Assembly: GCA_018806985.1 (NCBI GenBank)
Contig: JADANN010000352.1
Coordinates: forward strand, 434,001-498,000
From: Angiostrongylus vasorum
Taxonomy: Eukaryota > Nematoda > Chromadorea > Rhabditida > Metastrongylidae
Direction: 5' to 3'
Length of the DNA stretch: 64,000 nt
Shown here piece by piece: positions 48,481-59,900 of this stretch (position 1 is the stretch's first letter; each line of letters starts with the position of its first letter). The notes beneath the pieces are model-generated. The model was given only the letters and a program-made list of their open reading frames with translations, did no database searches and was not told where the DNA came from. The translations under genes were made by a program, and so were the position numbers.

Positions 48481-50309
48481 ACAAGCATCTACAACTACAG
48501 TTGCCGATAAGCTGAGCAGGCCATATTGTTGCATACAAGAGAAACTTGTTCTCGTCCCAACAGCATTTATCTCACCGTAACAGTCATTCGACGAAGCTGG
48601 TTCTTCTGGACGTACGGGTTGACCTTTTTACTAAATGGTGAAAGTTTTCAGTAGATCAGTCTTGTGAAGGTGTGAATTATATTTCGGCTGTTCATTTGAT
48701 GGCAGCCATGCAGCATGATACCTGGAAAAGTATATTGCTGAACTAATGCCAATCGAGTGCTTCAACCATGCGGGAAAGTGCAAGAACCTGTGGGAGACGC
48801 TGTAATTGTCCAGAATTCTTCTTTCGTCAGAGAAACGGTTGATGATAGCTAGCGCCTATGTTAGTCGAATGTGCTGTTCTTCACTTTCTGCGTCCTCTAC
48901 CCTTATACAATTCCTGACCAGAGAACACCAGATTCCCTTTGAAAATATTGAAATAGGATAACAGAGACATAACCGGAAATGCAGCAATCGTTTTTTTTCC
49001 TTTAAAAAGGTTGTACGAATTCACTAAAAAAGATCGCAACCATCGAGTTAGGGTTATAAATCCAACCGAAGTCATTTTAGCTCAGTAAAAGTAAGAGTTC
49101 GGCTCTTCTGCTCGCTTTTTATCGAGAATTCTTAGCGCTGAAGTCTTAAAAAGAAGCGAACCTTCCCAATATTGGCGAATTACTCTACTTTAACAACTTA
49201 GAATTATATATAACGACATTTTTAGTGCTTTTTTTTCCTCCGCTCTTCATCTTTCCTCCCGTGAATAGTCGTTCTTCACCGTTAAGTTTTACGTGAACAT
49301 AGATTTTTTCTCGCTTCGACTGCTTTTAAGAAAGTTGCATCTGATTCTTTGGAAAACTAGGCTTACTTCTGAGAAGCCTTTCCACGGAATATTTAAGCTG
49401 GTTTTTTTCATGCACAGCAAAAAAACTTGTCGATATGTGCTAAGGAAATGCAAGCGGATATCTTGCACTCTTTGTTACTTAGGTATCAATTAGAGAAGTT
49501 TTCACTGGCTCGGATTTTATCATGTGAAAGGTTGTTGCATCGTTGATATACCTGTCATAATGAACGTCCTCAACGACGATTCCCTTCTGCTAACAGCAAT
49601 GAGCGCCAGAAGTGAATTCCATGGAGACAAATGCTGGACCTCAAGTGATTACGAATGTTGAGAATTTTTCCAAGCACTAGATTCTTCTGGATTTTTCTTT
49701 CTAGGATCTACCATTTCTGAAATGACGAGTGGCATTCGGTGAGTGAGTGGAAAGTAACAAAGAATATTAAGTGGTTACGGATGTTTGGAACCTTTAAAGT
49801 ACTGAACTTTCCTTTTTTCGAGACCATCGTTGCCATTTTGTGCTGTGGACGATCCTAACATGTTTATTTAAACGATTTAAGATTTTAGTGTGCACTGCCT
49901 CTTCGTTAATTTTCTAATGAATGGAGTTTGGAAGTCATGTATCTGCATTCATTTCAAAAGTTTGCCTCCATCGCATACTGTGGTAATTCGCAAAAAACCT
50001 TAGGAATCCCGCCTTTCTATTGAAATTTTAACTTCTTCAAGTCTCTTTAGCCTTAACACCAAATGATTGCGGAAGTTTAGATTCTTTCTTTTAAATGAAC
50101 TTTACTGTCTGTATTCTTCCTTTCAGCACACTCTTTGCAAAAATGGCGAATGACATTAGCTAAGTGCAAAAAAAAATGGAAAAATCACGTGATTACTGAT
50201 GCTTAAAATCCCTGATGTACTTGCTGTTTTTTCCTTTCACGATCCATCCTTGCCATTGTGTGTCCTGTAGTTTTTTCTCTAGTGATTTATGCTTTAATAT
50301 AAATTATAC
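48481..50309. other. No gene or repeat recognised
   Basis: AT-rich unique sequence with chance frames of up to about 66 codons. Confidence 0.45.
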
Positions 50310-50320
50310 TGAGCTTAATT

Positions 50321-50785
50321 CATCGTTTTCTTTCTCAGTAATCGCGAGGTTGTTAAACAGCATACGTTTACTTCCATACAATAACACACATACAACACAA
50401 CGGTGGCCGACGTTTCGGCAGAAATCACCTTCTTCGTAGCCTGGAAGTACACTAATACGCAACTTACCAGGTCAAACGCTTCAACAGCACAAACAGAAAG
50501 ATGAAAATTTGAACGATAATTACAAGACCAACGGCTTCTCGAAAAACCCACCGCTTATTTCACCTGTCTTCCACCGAGGAAGAACAGCCGCTCAGAATCG
50601 CATATGGTTGTCGTCATCGAAAATGCTCTGAAAAAAGCGGTTCTGCTGAAACGTCAACTACGGTTGTGTGGTGAGTTATTGCATGGAAGTTAACTTGTGC
50701 TGTACAACAACACGCGATTGCTGAGAAAGAAAACGACGAATTTATAATCCAATGCCGAGATTAATAGAAAGGCGATCCTGGGAAT
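50321..50785 (+). mobile_element. PLE-A foldback element with perfect 11-bp TSD
   Basis: The left arm (catcgttttctttctcagta, atcgcgaggttgtt, cacaacggtggccgacgttt) is inverted relative to the right arm (aaacgtcaactacggttgtg, cgcgattgctgagaaagaaa, acgacg). The interior retains minus-oriented PLE 3' coding sequence (AETSATVVLYVCYCMEVN). Only the right side has the terminal tail (aatgccgagattaatagaaa, ggcgatcctgggaat). tgagcttaatt flanks it at 50310-50320 and 50786-50796. Confidence 0.85.
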
Positions 50786-50796
50786 TGAGCTTAATT

Positions 50797-51189
50797 TTTT
50801 GAAAATGCGGCTTGAAAACTATGTATCCGCTTCCTTTTCGAGAACTCGTAGCCTCTTTTTAAATTCAAAAGTATCAAATGCTCAATGAGTTAGAAGAAGA
50901 AGTCTTTAATACTGAAGTTTTGAAAACTGTCCTTTCATTGCCAGATGAGATTGCTAGGACTTTTAACATGAACGATGCTCGGGCCGTTTACTCGCTACTC
51001 TTCGAATAAGTTGGACCTGCTATGTTTTCACAGACTATAAAAAGAAATCACAACAAGAAATTCCGCCGATCGGATTCTGCCGTGGCTTGTGACTGAATAA
51101 GGGTTCGCTGCGCCGTTCGTTGTTCTGTATAAGTTTAGACTTTTGTTTGGCCTACTTCGATTTATGTTTTCAGCTATTCCTATTAAATG
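50797..51189. other. No feature recognised
   Basis: No repeat or exon signal. Confidence 0.45.
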
Positions 51190-52145
51190 CTCACATTTTT
51201 TATTGTCTGCCTACTACAATTTTCACGGGAAGGTATTATGAGAAATACAGCCAGAACGATGCTGAGATATTTGCCAAACTCCAGACCGCAGGTGTCCGCG
51301 ATGCCGTGAAAATTGTAGTAGGCAGAAAATAAAGAAGTAAACATTGTGATTTTCAGCTAGAGCCGCAGCTTAACAGGGTTCGATGCCGATGTGGGCTCCT
51401 CAGATCAATCCAGCTGACTGGTGATTGCTGATGGCACTGGTCGATAGAACTACCTGAGAGACAGGTGAGACGAAGGACCCGCATGGAGTGGTGGCGAACG
51501 CGTTGCCCCCGTAACGGGTAACAGCGCCTTCGTTTCCCACCGCATACACCTGCGGTCTGGAGTTTTTGCAAATATCTCAGCATCGTTGTGGTAATTCCTA
51601 TTGAAGACTAATGTTCTTTACACTTTATAAAAGTTATGTTCAAAAAATGGAGAAGTTTCAAAACAAAACATTTAACTTTAATGATGCTGAGATATTTTGC
51701 AAAACTCCAGGAGCAGGTGCATGAGGTGGGAAACGAAGGCGCTGTTACCCTTTACGGGGGCTAACGCGTTCACCACCACGCCATGCGGGTCCTTCGTTTC
51801 ATCTGTCTCTCAGCTAGTTCCATCGATCTTTTGCCATCAGCAATCACCCGTCAGCGGGATTGATCTGGGGAGCCCAAATCGGCAACGAACCCAGTTAAGC
51901 TGAGGCTGCAGTTATAATCACAGTTTTAACTTATTATTTGCTGCCTACTCTTTTTAACGGCAGGATATATATTGAGAAATATAACTTTAATGATGCTGAG
52001 ATATTTGCAAAACTCTGGACCACAGGTCGAACGCGCTACTGTCCATTTCCGAGGAGTAACGCGTTAACCACCACACCATGCCGGTCCTTCGTTTAACCTG
52101 GTCTCTCGGCTAGTTCTATCGATCTTTTGCCATCAGCAATCATAA
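51190..52145. mobile_element. SINE-2 cluster (arms in both orientations, tandem minus units)
   Basis: Minus arm 51196-51295 (tactacaattttcacgggaa, aacgatgctgagatatttgc) joins a plus unit 51296-51600 (cagggttcgatgccgatgtg, ggagtggtggcgaacgcgtt). Then two minus units in direct tandem follow, 51665-51955 and 51956-52145. In the tandem junction gctgcctactctttttaacg, gcaggata leads directly into the next aaatataactttaatgatgc. This shows that the SINE-2 tail and head are contiguous in tandem copies. Confidence 0.8.
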
Positions 52146-52664
52146 GAATTTAAAACGAAACATTTATTTTAGATCGTTCACTAGTACACTTCAGCTTAGA
52201 AAATCCATATGCTAGGCTCATAGTGAAAAAAGTGTTTTGATTAGATTCGTTTTCATTATCTCTTTTGTCCCTGATTCGTTGTTGTTATGTCTGAAGAGAA
52301 GCCAATTAAGAATCCCATCTCATCGTGCCTAAGCCTCATTATTGTTGGATAATCCATGTCGTGCTATCAGCATAAACATCTGCCCTAGACGAGGCTTTAT
52401 TTAGTTTCTTCGCCGACAAACTTGTTTGACTTCCTTAAAGTGTTAAATCCTTTTCTTCTTGAGAAACCATTGTGGGATTCAAACGAATCTTTTTGAACTT
52501 CGTGACTTCAGAAAATTGAGCTTAGATCGGAGCCATGCGCTGTGGAGAAGAAATATGCGACGAGAAAGATATCATAAAGAAAGCCTTCTAAGCCGGATAT
52601 GTTGAAGATTGGCGCACATTAATTTCATAAATAAAATAATATGGATCTTAAATGCACCCTCCAT
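52146..52664. other. No feature recognised
   Basis: Unique AT-rich sequence. Confidence 0.45.
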
Positions 52665-52995
52665 TAGTGATGGTGTAGTGCACAGCGCAGTGCCTTTCCA
52701 TTCCATTGTCTTACGAAAAAAAAACGTACACGGGTCTAAAGAAATGGCTGGAACTGATATCAATTTGAGGTGTCCCTCCTGGCTCAGCAAGTTCTCCATC
52801 TTCCTGGGATCGGCAATTGGTGCCAGACTTGTCTGGGAGGATAAAAAGCGTTTACATGTTACATCGATTGGCCCTAAAAGTCATTTTGTAGCCCAAATAA
52901 ACATTCATTCAATTCGACAAGGCTATAAATGCAGTCGAGTGTTCCATTCTTCCTTAACTTAAGCAATTGATCAACTCTAAATGCTTTATCCATCA
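52665..52995 (+). mobile_element. SINE-1, diverged
   Basis: Body tctccatcttcctgggatcg, gcaattggtgccagacttgt, ctgggaggataaaaagcg, aacattcattcaattcgaca, and 3' end gcaattgatcaactctaaat, gctttatcc. The head is poorly preserved. Confidence 0.65.
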
Positions 52996-54817
52996 TCCGC
53001 TTCTACTCAATAAGTCCGTTTCGTGGTGACTTTTCTATTTATATCAGCACGAATAGTAGCGTTTATGATACTTTTTATCGTTGCCTCATAGTTGCGTTAG
53101 AGTATGAATCCTGGATCTAATGATGAAGTCCACTTTATTTGGCTCTTGTGCATGGTCGTGCATAGCTAAAAAGCGGATTAAAATTGTCTAGATCTGCATT
53201 TGAATGGAACGCCTTTGCCTTGAATTCCATTGCAGCCGATGTTAGTGATGATGAAAAACGCTAAGATTCCGCGGATTCCACAATCGAATCAAAATCTTTG
53301 CTACTTAGAGATCATTTACGAGGTTAATTTTAAAGATTTACTCAAGCAGAAGTAAAGAAATTTTTTGAAACAAATCTTCCTTGCTGATTTTTCTTCCGTG
53401 GACCTCACCAAACAGACCCAAGGAATCTCGTCCAACAACATTGTTGATATCACCTCCCACGCAATGAGCTTCATTTTTTTTCTTTCTGTCTTCGAAATTT
53501 TCTACTGTTCCAGAATATTGTTGTCTAACGTCATGCAAGTAATGAAAACTAGAATATGGTTTTAGTTGAAACGAAACTTGGCCGTAAAATGTTATATGTG
53601 TTGATTCAAGCTCATTATGGCGATACCTAGATACTTGGATGGCCCATGTTCACGAGTAATAAGGGCTCCAACACATATGTCTTCCAAACTACGGTGGTAT
53701 CCTAGTTATTTTTTGTTTGACTAACATGAATTGCCTTGCCGTGCATTTCAGTGTAGAAAACGTATTCTAACGCATTCACAAGCACACTGCAGAAGAAAAA
53801 AGAGGAAAGAGAAATGTACTATCCAATAAGTACGAAACAAGTACGACAGCTACTTTACCTTAGCGTTTTTATGATAAAAATTTCAGTTCTTTAAAGTTTT
53901 CCTTTACAAAGCGTTGAAGTCTTCTCGAGAACAGATTTTCCTTTTAAGGTCCAAAAGTTGCTTCTGGCTTACCCATTCTGCTAAATTACTAGTATTTTTC
54001 TTGGTTACTTTTTTGTAATAAACGGTAGGTTCTTTCCAGGTTGCTGAGGATTACCAAAGGAATGAACTTTTTCTCGAATATGGTCTCAAACAGGTTTTTT
54101 CTTTCAAAAGCATCGAAGTTTTTTTTCACTTATAGCCTTCGTCTGTCTCCATAGGGAAGCCTATGGGATGGGAAACCATATTCACAGCATTTGCTTTATG
54201 ATTTGAAGGTGATCGTGCATTCACTTTGTAGTAGAGTATGCATGACAGGACACAGACATAGGCAGCAAATATAGGCGTCGCTATGCCGACTCAATTCGAA
54301 CTAGAACTTCTAAGTAACTTCTTTTTTAATCTTTAAAGTGTTTTTATTATGGTATTACGTTTTATCACTGAAATCCAGCAGCTCTTCACCTTCGTTCACT
54401 TCGCTGGATTTCCTAGAATGATTTATGAAGCCAGTTCGTTTTTGTGATTTTTCTCTCTGAACTTGATAGATTTCAACACATTGCGTTCAAGATCACCTAG
54501 CCAAGTACATAATTTAACACTCCACCGAAGTCCTATCGTTAGAAGAAGAAAACAACTCTGTTATATTTTAGATATGATGTTTCGTTGAATCGATAAGAGA
54601 CTTTGTAGGGCAGATGTTTTCAGAATATTGATTTTCTTGTAGAAAATAAAACGACATGCTGAAAGAATGTCTTATGATCTAGAACTCGCTTTCTATTAAC
54701 CTCAATACTCATAGTCAAGTTAGTTTAGTTTCACGAACTCCCATTGATGAAATGTCACAAAGTTTTCGACGGTTGATGTTCTAACACATATTAAGTGAAT
54801 AATAAAGATAAGGAGGG
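52996..54817. other. No gene called; one unclassified repeat fragment
   Basis: 53620-53700 (tagatacttggatggcccat) resembles 59085-59170 and 63470-63540, a fourth, unclassified repeat. 54680-54710 carries a PLE-terminus-like string (ctcgctttctattaacctca). Otherwise nothing. Confidence 0.4.
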
Positions 54818-54955
54818 CACGAAGTGCTGTAGTAGTGAAACCTTTCATCAGGGCGCGATGTCCGTGCTCACCTAGCTCCGTGTTCACCAAGCTTCTCATC
54901 TCTCCAAGATCGGACAACTGATAGCAGATTTTTTCTGAGAACAGCTCGTTCCTTG
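54818..54955 (+). mobile_element. SINE-1 5' half
   Basis: gcacgaagtgctgtagtagt, ccaagcttctcatctctcca, gatcggacaactgatagcag. Truncated after the middle. Confidence 0.55.
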
Positions 54956-55019
54956 CGACTCAAGAACACTCTAGCTTGGTTATCTCAGAACTTCAGAGAG
55001 AATCCTGACCCGTCTTTCA

Positions 55020-55310
55020 CATCTATTATGCGAACCCATCACTATCCGCGTGGGTTCGGCTGCTGCTCGAGGATCTTCCTTTCGTAATGAATGTCGTTAT
55101 ATGCTGGTGAAGTGGATCCTCTCTGGAGTACTGAGATAGCCGGGCTAGAGCGCTACCACATAAGCTGCAGAAATTGGGTTTTTTGTGGATAAGTTGGATA
55201 GCGATTTCCCGACCCACGTGGGTAAGGGACTAGGTGCGTTCAGGGCGGACTCGAAGCAGAACCTTGCTCGAGATGATCGACATCATTACCACTGCACTAT
55301 CTCCCCTCAT
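55020..55310 (-). mobile_element. SINE-3, best-preserved copy
   Basis: Head on minus: ggagatagtgcagtggtaat (A-box tagtgcagtgg, as in tRNA genes) and ggttctgcttcgagtccgcc (B-box cttcgagtc). Body: cccacgtgggtcgggaaatc, cagcttatgtggtagcgctc, tagcccggctatctcagtac, tccagagagg, cattcattacgaaaggaaga, tcctcgagcagcagccgaac. This copy defines SINE-3 as tRNA-derived and unrelated in body to SINE-1 and SINE-2. Confidence 0.7.
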
Positions 55311-55634
55311 GTGGAGGTTCATTTGTTTAAGTCAATATAAATTCGTAAATTACCATCTGCATCACCTGCGTTCTCACTGATTACTAGGTAACCCGATATG
55401 TCTTCAATAGCTGTGCTGCATTTGTCACTGTCGTAATTTACCAATAGCTCGCGCTAGCTCGAATAACGCGAATGGCATGTCTTTTATGAGCCGTTTATTC
55501 TTTCCTGTTCCTTTTATTTTGTTTCTGAGGAAAAAAGTAACAAACTGGTAGCTTAGCGAACTTTGCAATGGCGTAGATCATTCCCACAAATCGCTTGCTC
55601 ATTGGTAACTCTTCGAGTAAATGTAGGGTTACTT

Positions 55635-56386
55635 GTATTATTTCTTTGATGAGCTTACACGAGGTTGATAATTATATTTATTTTTTGGCTAACGTCTCGA
55701 CGTCTTCGTCTTCCTCAGAGCCGATGATCCGAGTCGATGATTCACGCTTGTTACTAGTCACCTTCGTGTCGAGGTCTTCATTAGCGGGTCATCTCCTCGA
55801 ATGGGCCATACTCACTCGATGATGCCCTTTTATGCAGGCTGCTGATGGTGGATAGCGTGACTGCCCGGTAATAGTGTGATAGTAACTTGTTTTTCCCGGA
55901 CAAGCAATGCTGCAGAACTCGGTGTTATTATCGGCTAGTACAAAGCGTAGTAATATTTCGAAACCAACTTTCCTTGAACCTCGGTGTTACTAATCAATAT
56001 GTATTCTTTCTTTGATGAGCTTACATGGGGGTTAATAATTACATTTATTTTTCTGATTTTTTTGCTAACGTTTCGACGTCTTCGTCTTCCTCAGAGCCGA
56101 TGATCCGAGTCGATGCTTCACGCTTGTTATTCGCCTCGATGTGGCAGCTTCGAGTCGAGGGGATGGCCCGCTGAGGAAGACCTGACTCGACACGAAGGCG
56201 AAGCTGCTACATCGAACCGAGTAATAAGCGTGGACCATCGACTCGGATCATCGCCTCTGAGGAAGACGAAGATGTTGAAACGTTAGCCGAAAATAAATAT
56301 AATTATCAATCTCGTGTAAGCTCACCAAAGAAAGAATACATATTGATTAGTCACACCGAGATTCAAGGAAAGTTGGTTTCGAAATA
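55635..56386 (+). mobile_element. PLE-B composite foldback element with 12-13-bp TSD
   Basis: Outer left arm 55640-55760 (ctttgatgagcttacacgag). An inner second left arm 55957-56110 carries its own terminal tail (tttcgaaaccaactttcctt). The right arm, 56240-56345, is followed by a terminal tail to 56386. Flanks gtagggttactt (55623-55634) and gtaggggttactt (56387-56399) match except for one G. The right arm and inner left arm form a near-perfect hairpin of about 430 bp. The arms encode SEEDED-type PLE C-terminal residues. Confidence 0.8.
56064..56098 (-). ncRNA. Hammerhead-ribozyme-like motif in PLE arm, intact core
   Basis: Minus strand: GGCU, CUGAGGA, extra A, helix II GACG/CGUC with loop AAGA, GAAA, CGUU, AGC. 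Stem I pairs GCU with AGC. Helix III again lacks a loop (ACGU, self-complementary). Expected cleavage after the second U of CGUU. The same motif in the outer left arm (about 55690) has GAGA for GAAA; in the right arm (56253-56288) the core is intact but helix II is weakened. Confidence 0.45.
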
Positions 56387-56399
56387 GTAGGGGTTACTT

Positions 56400-56984
56400 A
56401 TTTGCTTATTTACTTATTTGAATGGTCACATGTTTTCTGATTGGTCCCACTTTTCTCAAAAGGTGTGAAATGGAGACCTTTGCTCTGAGTCTTCTATTAT
56501 CGTTAGTTTTGGTGAGAAGATAGAGATAGGTTGAACCAGTTGTACTACTGAGCAGGATATAGTCATAGGTAGCTCGTCGTGGAGCAATCATAAAGCTTCT
56601 TTGTTCAGGGCAATTTTGAGAGCTCATCATAGCGAAGCTAGAGGTTACCAAACGAATAACACTTCTTTAGTTCCACGGAAATTCTTAAGCATCCCGCGCC
56701 GGCGCAGCAGAAGTCGTCCTTTCTACAATTCAAGAAAATTCTAAGTTATCAGTTGAATAAAAATTTTTCTTACTGAAAAGACCTTCAAGTCCAAGTGTCC
56801 TTATTTTGATTGCTGGAGTTGGGTTTAGGAAATGTCATCGCCCTCTTTCTTTTCGTTTCTTTTCCAACCTGGGAGCAACAAGGGAAAATTTTGCAATTTG
56901 GCCATATAAGTAATCTCTTCCTAGGAAACCGCTCGTTTGTTCTGCATTATCATCCGTTTCATCTGAACTAATAAAGAAAATTAT
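56400..56984. other. No feature recognised
   Basis: 81-codon minus frame 56406-56651 has no motif. Nothing else. Confidence 0.4.
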
Positions 56985-57145
56985 ATCCACAATAATGCTG
57001 AGATATTTGCAAAACTCCGAACCGCAGGTGTCTGCGATGGGGAACGAACGCGTTATTACGCTTTCCGGAGGCTAACGCGTTCACCACCACACCATGCAGG
57101 TCCTTCGTTTTCGCCTGTCTCTCAACTAGTTTCATCGATCAGTGC
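56985..57145 (-). mobile_element. SINE-2 half unit, well preserved
   Basis: ccacaataatgctgagatat, cgaaccgcaggtgtctgcga, cgaacgcgttattacgcttt, gttcaccaccacaccatgca, ctgtctctcaactagtttca. Truncated at gatcagtgcca. Confidence 0.8.
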
Positions 57146-58002
57146 CATAAGAAGAAGAATTGTTTGGAAACACGGATTATCATATCAACACACAAAGCCC
57201 CAATAACTGCAAGTCTAGGAGTGCATGCTGGGTGACTTCATTCCTTTTCAACCCGACAATATTTCTTAGGTACAAATTCTGTTAGTGAAGTTATGTCTCC
57301 TGAATTCCCGGACTCTCGTTTCAATCAACTTGATCGCGATTCCTATACGACAAATCTAAACTATACTAGTTCGTTTTTTATTTACTACCCGCATACAATT
57401 TTTTGAGTCAGGTGAAAACGTGAAGGTGAATGTCATCTGACTAATTTCTCACAACGTGGGATACTAAATAGTAGATGGAAATATTGTAGGCAAACTACTC
57501 TCCAAAGAATTCATGTCAAAACTTCACAGCTTCGATTCTGATTACTCTTTCAGGAGAATCATGCAACCAATTTGTTTTTAGGAATAGACATGATAGTTGA
57601 ACAATGTTTACATTTAACGATTGAATTAAATTTCGTCTCTAAAGTAGCGTGAAAGAAAGTGAGTTTCTAGCTCTTTACTATAGGCAATCGTTTCACTTAT
57701 TGTGGAAAGGAGGCCATATGTCTTCAAGGACATCAGTGATTAATAACAGTGACTTTACTTCCATGTAGACCAATTGATCTCGTTCTCTATTTAGGTAATT
57801 CCAATAGGAATGAGTAGCTGCTTCAAGTTGCTCTTAAAACCCTGGAATACCTTTTCACGCCTGCAAACTATTAACCAAGTTTTCTACTGATTCCTAAACT
57901 AATGCAGTAGTGCTGACATTATCTAGGGTTTGTCGATCCCTCCATATTGTTCATAAAAAACTTTGTTTTTTGTCAGTAATGTTTAAGTATTACGATGTTT
58001 AG
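57146..58002. other. No feature recognised
   Basis: Unique sequence, no motif. Confidence 0.45.
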
Positions 58003-58090
58003 CTTCTATTTATTCCCTATTCTTTTTTCATGGCAGGGTGTTTTTGTGAAATACAACCACAAGGATGCTGAGATATGAGCAAAACTGTCT
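58003..58090 (-). mobile_element. SINE-2 arm fragment
   Basis: ttattccctattcttttttc, atggcagggtgtttttgtga, ccacaaggatgctgagatat, gagcaaaactg. Confidence 0.65.
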
Positions 58091-58204
58091 TGCGCTTGGT
58101 CGTTTCAATACTTTTCACTTTTTTTCCATTTTTCCATTCTGCGGATGATTTCCATTTAATCACTCTCAGTTAAGCAGGAGGAAAAAAGCGGCACCGAGGA
58201 TATA

Positions 58205-58720
58205 GTGAGGACAACTACGACCACCCGACTCTGTGCCATTGTTTACTCCACGATTCCTTTCTGGCACAGCTTATGCGTGAGAAACTTGCTCGCTGCGTAG
58301 GCACGATGAAAGATCACTGAGCGTTATCGACTGCGCTTTCAAAAGGACTACGGTACGAGTATTCCCTTGTCACGCTGAGGGAAGGGATCCGAAGCTCCGA
58401 TCTACCTCAGCGGGCCAAAAGCGGAGACATCGTTCTGCACTCTAAAATGTTGAGAATCAGGTGGACCGGATACGTTATGCGTCTTAACGACAGCCAATTG
58501 CCAAGGACTAGATTCCTTGGGATGTCAAACGCATAGCAACAATGCCACCGACGCGATGGTCAGAGTTCTTCACGAAAACCCTGGAAGATGGACATAATAT
58601 GATCAGCGCCTCTAGAGAGAGCAGATCCCACCGGGTTGTTCCTGCCCGCGGCATGGACCAATGGAAGGTTTACTGGCGCCCGCTCGAGCCACTCGAGATC
58701 AACGGCACGATGATACAGAT
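58205..58720 (+). pseudogene. RTE-type LINE C-terminal relic
   Basis: Frames in order: STIPFWHSLC (cf. STVLPALxYASET); EGIRSSDLPQRAKSGD; LHSKMLRIRWTGYVMRLNDS; then MPPTRWSEFFTKTLEDGHNM; DQWKVYWRPLEPLE. This matches the RTE C-terminal sequence IRSSxLRQRSK, SKIRWAGHVMRxND, RPPTRWSDFFTKxLxE, WKxYWRPLExLE. At least two frameshifts. Downstream of the stop there is no obvious tail. Confidence 0.85.
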
Positions 58721-59198
58721 GGTATGTATCACTCTTCCTTTCATCACTCATGTGGAGTGACTCGAACACCTAACCAGTCTTCATTCTCTGCGTAGCCTTC
58801 CAGAGTTCTATTCATCTACGATCTCAGTGTTAAAGTATCATGAATCTTGTAAATGTAGAAATACCACAATTAAAACTGCTAACTTGAACACACCTCTTAC
58901 CGTAGTATGTATACATTTTGGTTAAATGAGCTGTTACTTTATGAAAAAGTCAAACAAATGCATTATGTATAACCATTATACTTAATGTATTGTATATTAC
59001 CCAATTTTTTTTCTAGAAGGTGCCACTTGGCATAATTGATGAAGGAATTTTTTGAGGGAAGGACATTGAATGTGTATTATTTAGATACTTAGATCAGCAG
59101 CTTTATCATGTCGTTCGGCTCCCAGCACTTCTTCCACTCGTTTCGTCGTCGTATATCTGTCGTCCGTAGAGGTGGTCGCACTTCTATACGCAAATATT
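58721..59198. other. Unassigned; contains a fragment of an unclassified repeat
   Basis: 59085-59170 (gttcggctcccagcacttct) resembles 63500-63540 (gttcggaccccagcacaact) and the 53.63-kb fragment. No gene. Confidence 0.4.
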
Positions 59199-59212
59199 TT
59201 TATTTATTCTCA

Positions 59213-59480
59213 AGCTCTCGGCGTTGACCAATCCCTGAGGGATGCGCCGTGCATTCGACTTCATTAATTATCGTCGGAGGTGACTGAATGCATATCTAGC
59301 CTTCACAATAACTCGCGGTGGCCTGCCGATGTATCGAGCCAGTGCTGCTATCCTTCCAGACAAGTCCGGTACCAATTTACCGACCCCAGAGGGATGGAAG
59401 GCTTGGTGGGTCATGGGCGCGAGGATCGATTCCACGTGTGTGTCGCAGTGGCGCCTCCAATCACTGCTCCACACGCGCCC
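59213..59480 (-). mobile_element. SINE-1, full length, 14-bp TSD
   Basis: Near-consensus copy. The 3' end is agctctcggcgttgaccaat on +; the head on minus is gggcgcgtgtggagcagtga with B-box ggaatcgatcctcg. Flanks tttatttattctca (59199-59212) and tttatttattccca (59481-59494) differ by one base, a long target duplication typical of LINE-dependent insertion. Confidence 0.9.
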
Positions 59481-59539
59481 TTTATTTATTCCCATAGCAC
59501 TACGAAATTAGAGAACCAGTTACATAGAAACAGTAATTT

Positions 59540-59900
59540 TAGAACCGACCGTCATTTAACCTCGGTACTGTAATAATCAACATATGTTCATATTGTTGAG
59601 CTTACACGAGGTTGATAGAGATATTTATTTGGCTAAAGTTTCGACGTCTTCTTCTTTATCAGAGCCGACGATACTGGTCGGTGGTCACACAGTTGTTCCT
59701 CATCTCGATGTGGCGTCTTCGTCTCGCATCGAATCGGATCTTCCTCAGTTGAGCATCTCGAGTGAGCCATACTCACCCGGCAACGCTTTTCTAAGGAATA
59801 ATATAAAACGCTGTACATATGACTTAAGGCACAGAACCTGTTTTTGTTGGCTCTGGGTGACGAACTACGGCGTAAAGCGATCTGAATAGCGCATATTGCA
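59540..59900 (-). mobile_element. PLE-B 3' end
   Basis: Terminal tail agtaattttagaaccgaccg, tcatttaacctcgg at left, then the arm ttgagcttacacgaggttga. The coding tail on minus reads GSDKEEDVETLAK-stop. Further in, tcgatgtggcgtcttcgtct and gagtgagccatactcacccg match the 62.7-kb copy. The hammerhead-like core has G8 changed (CUGAUAA). The right boundary is uncertain. Confidence 0.7.

Noticed and set aside
59268..59573. Open frames on both strands over 60-97 codons
   Set aside because: They lie within the full-length SINE-1.
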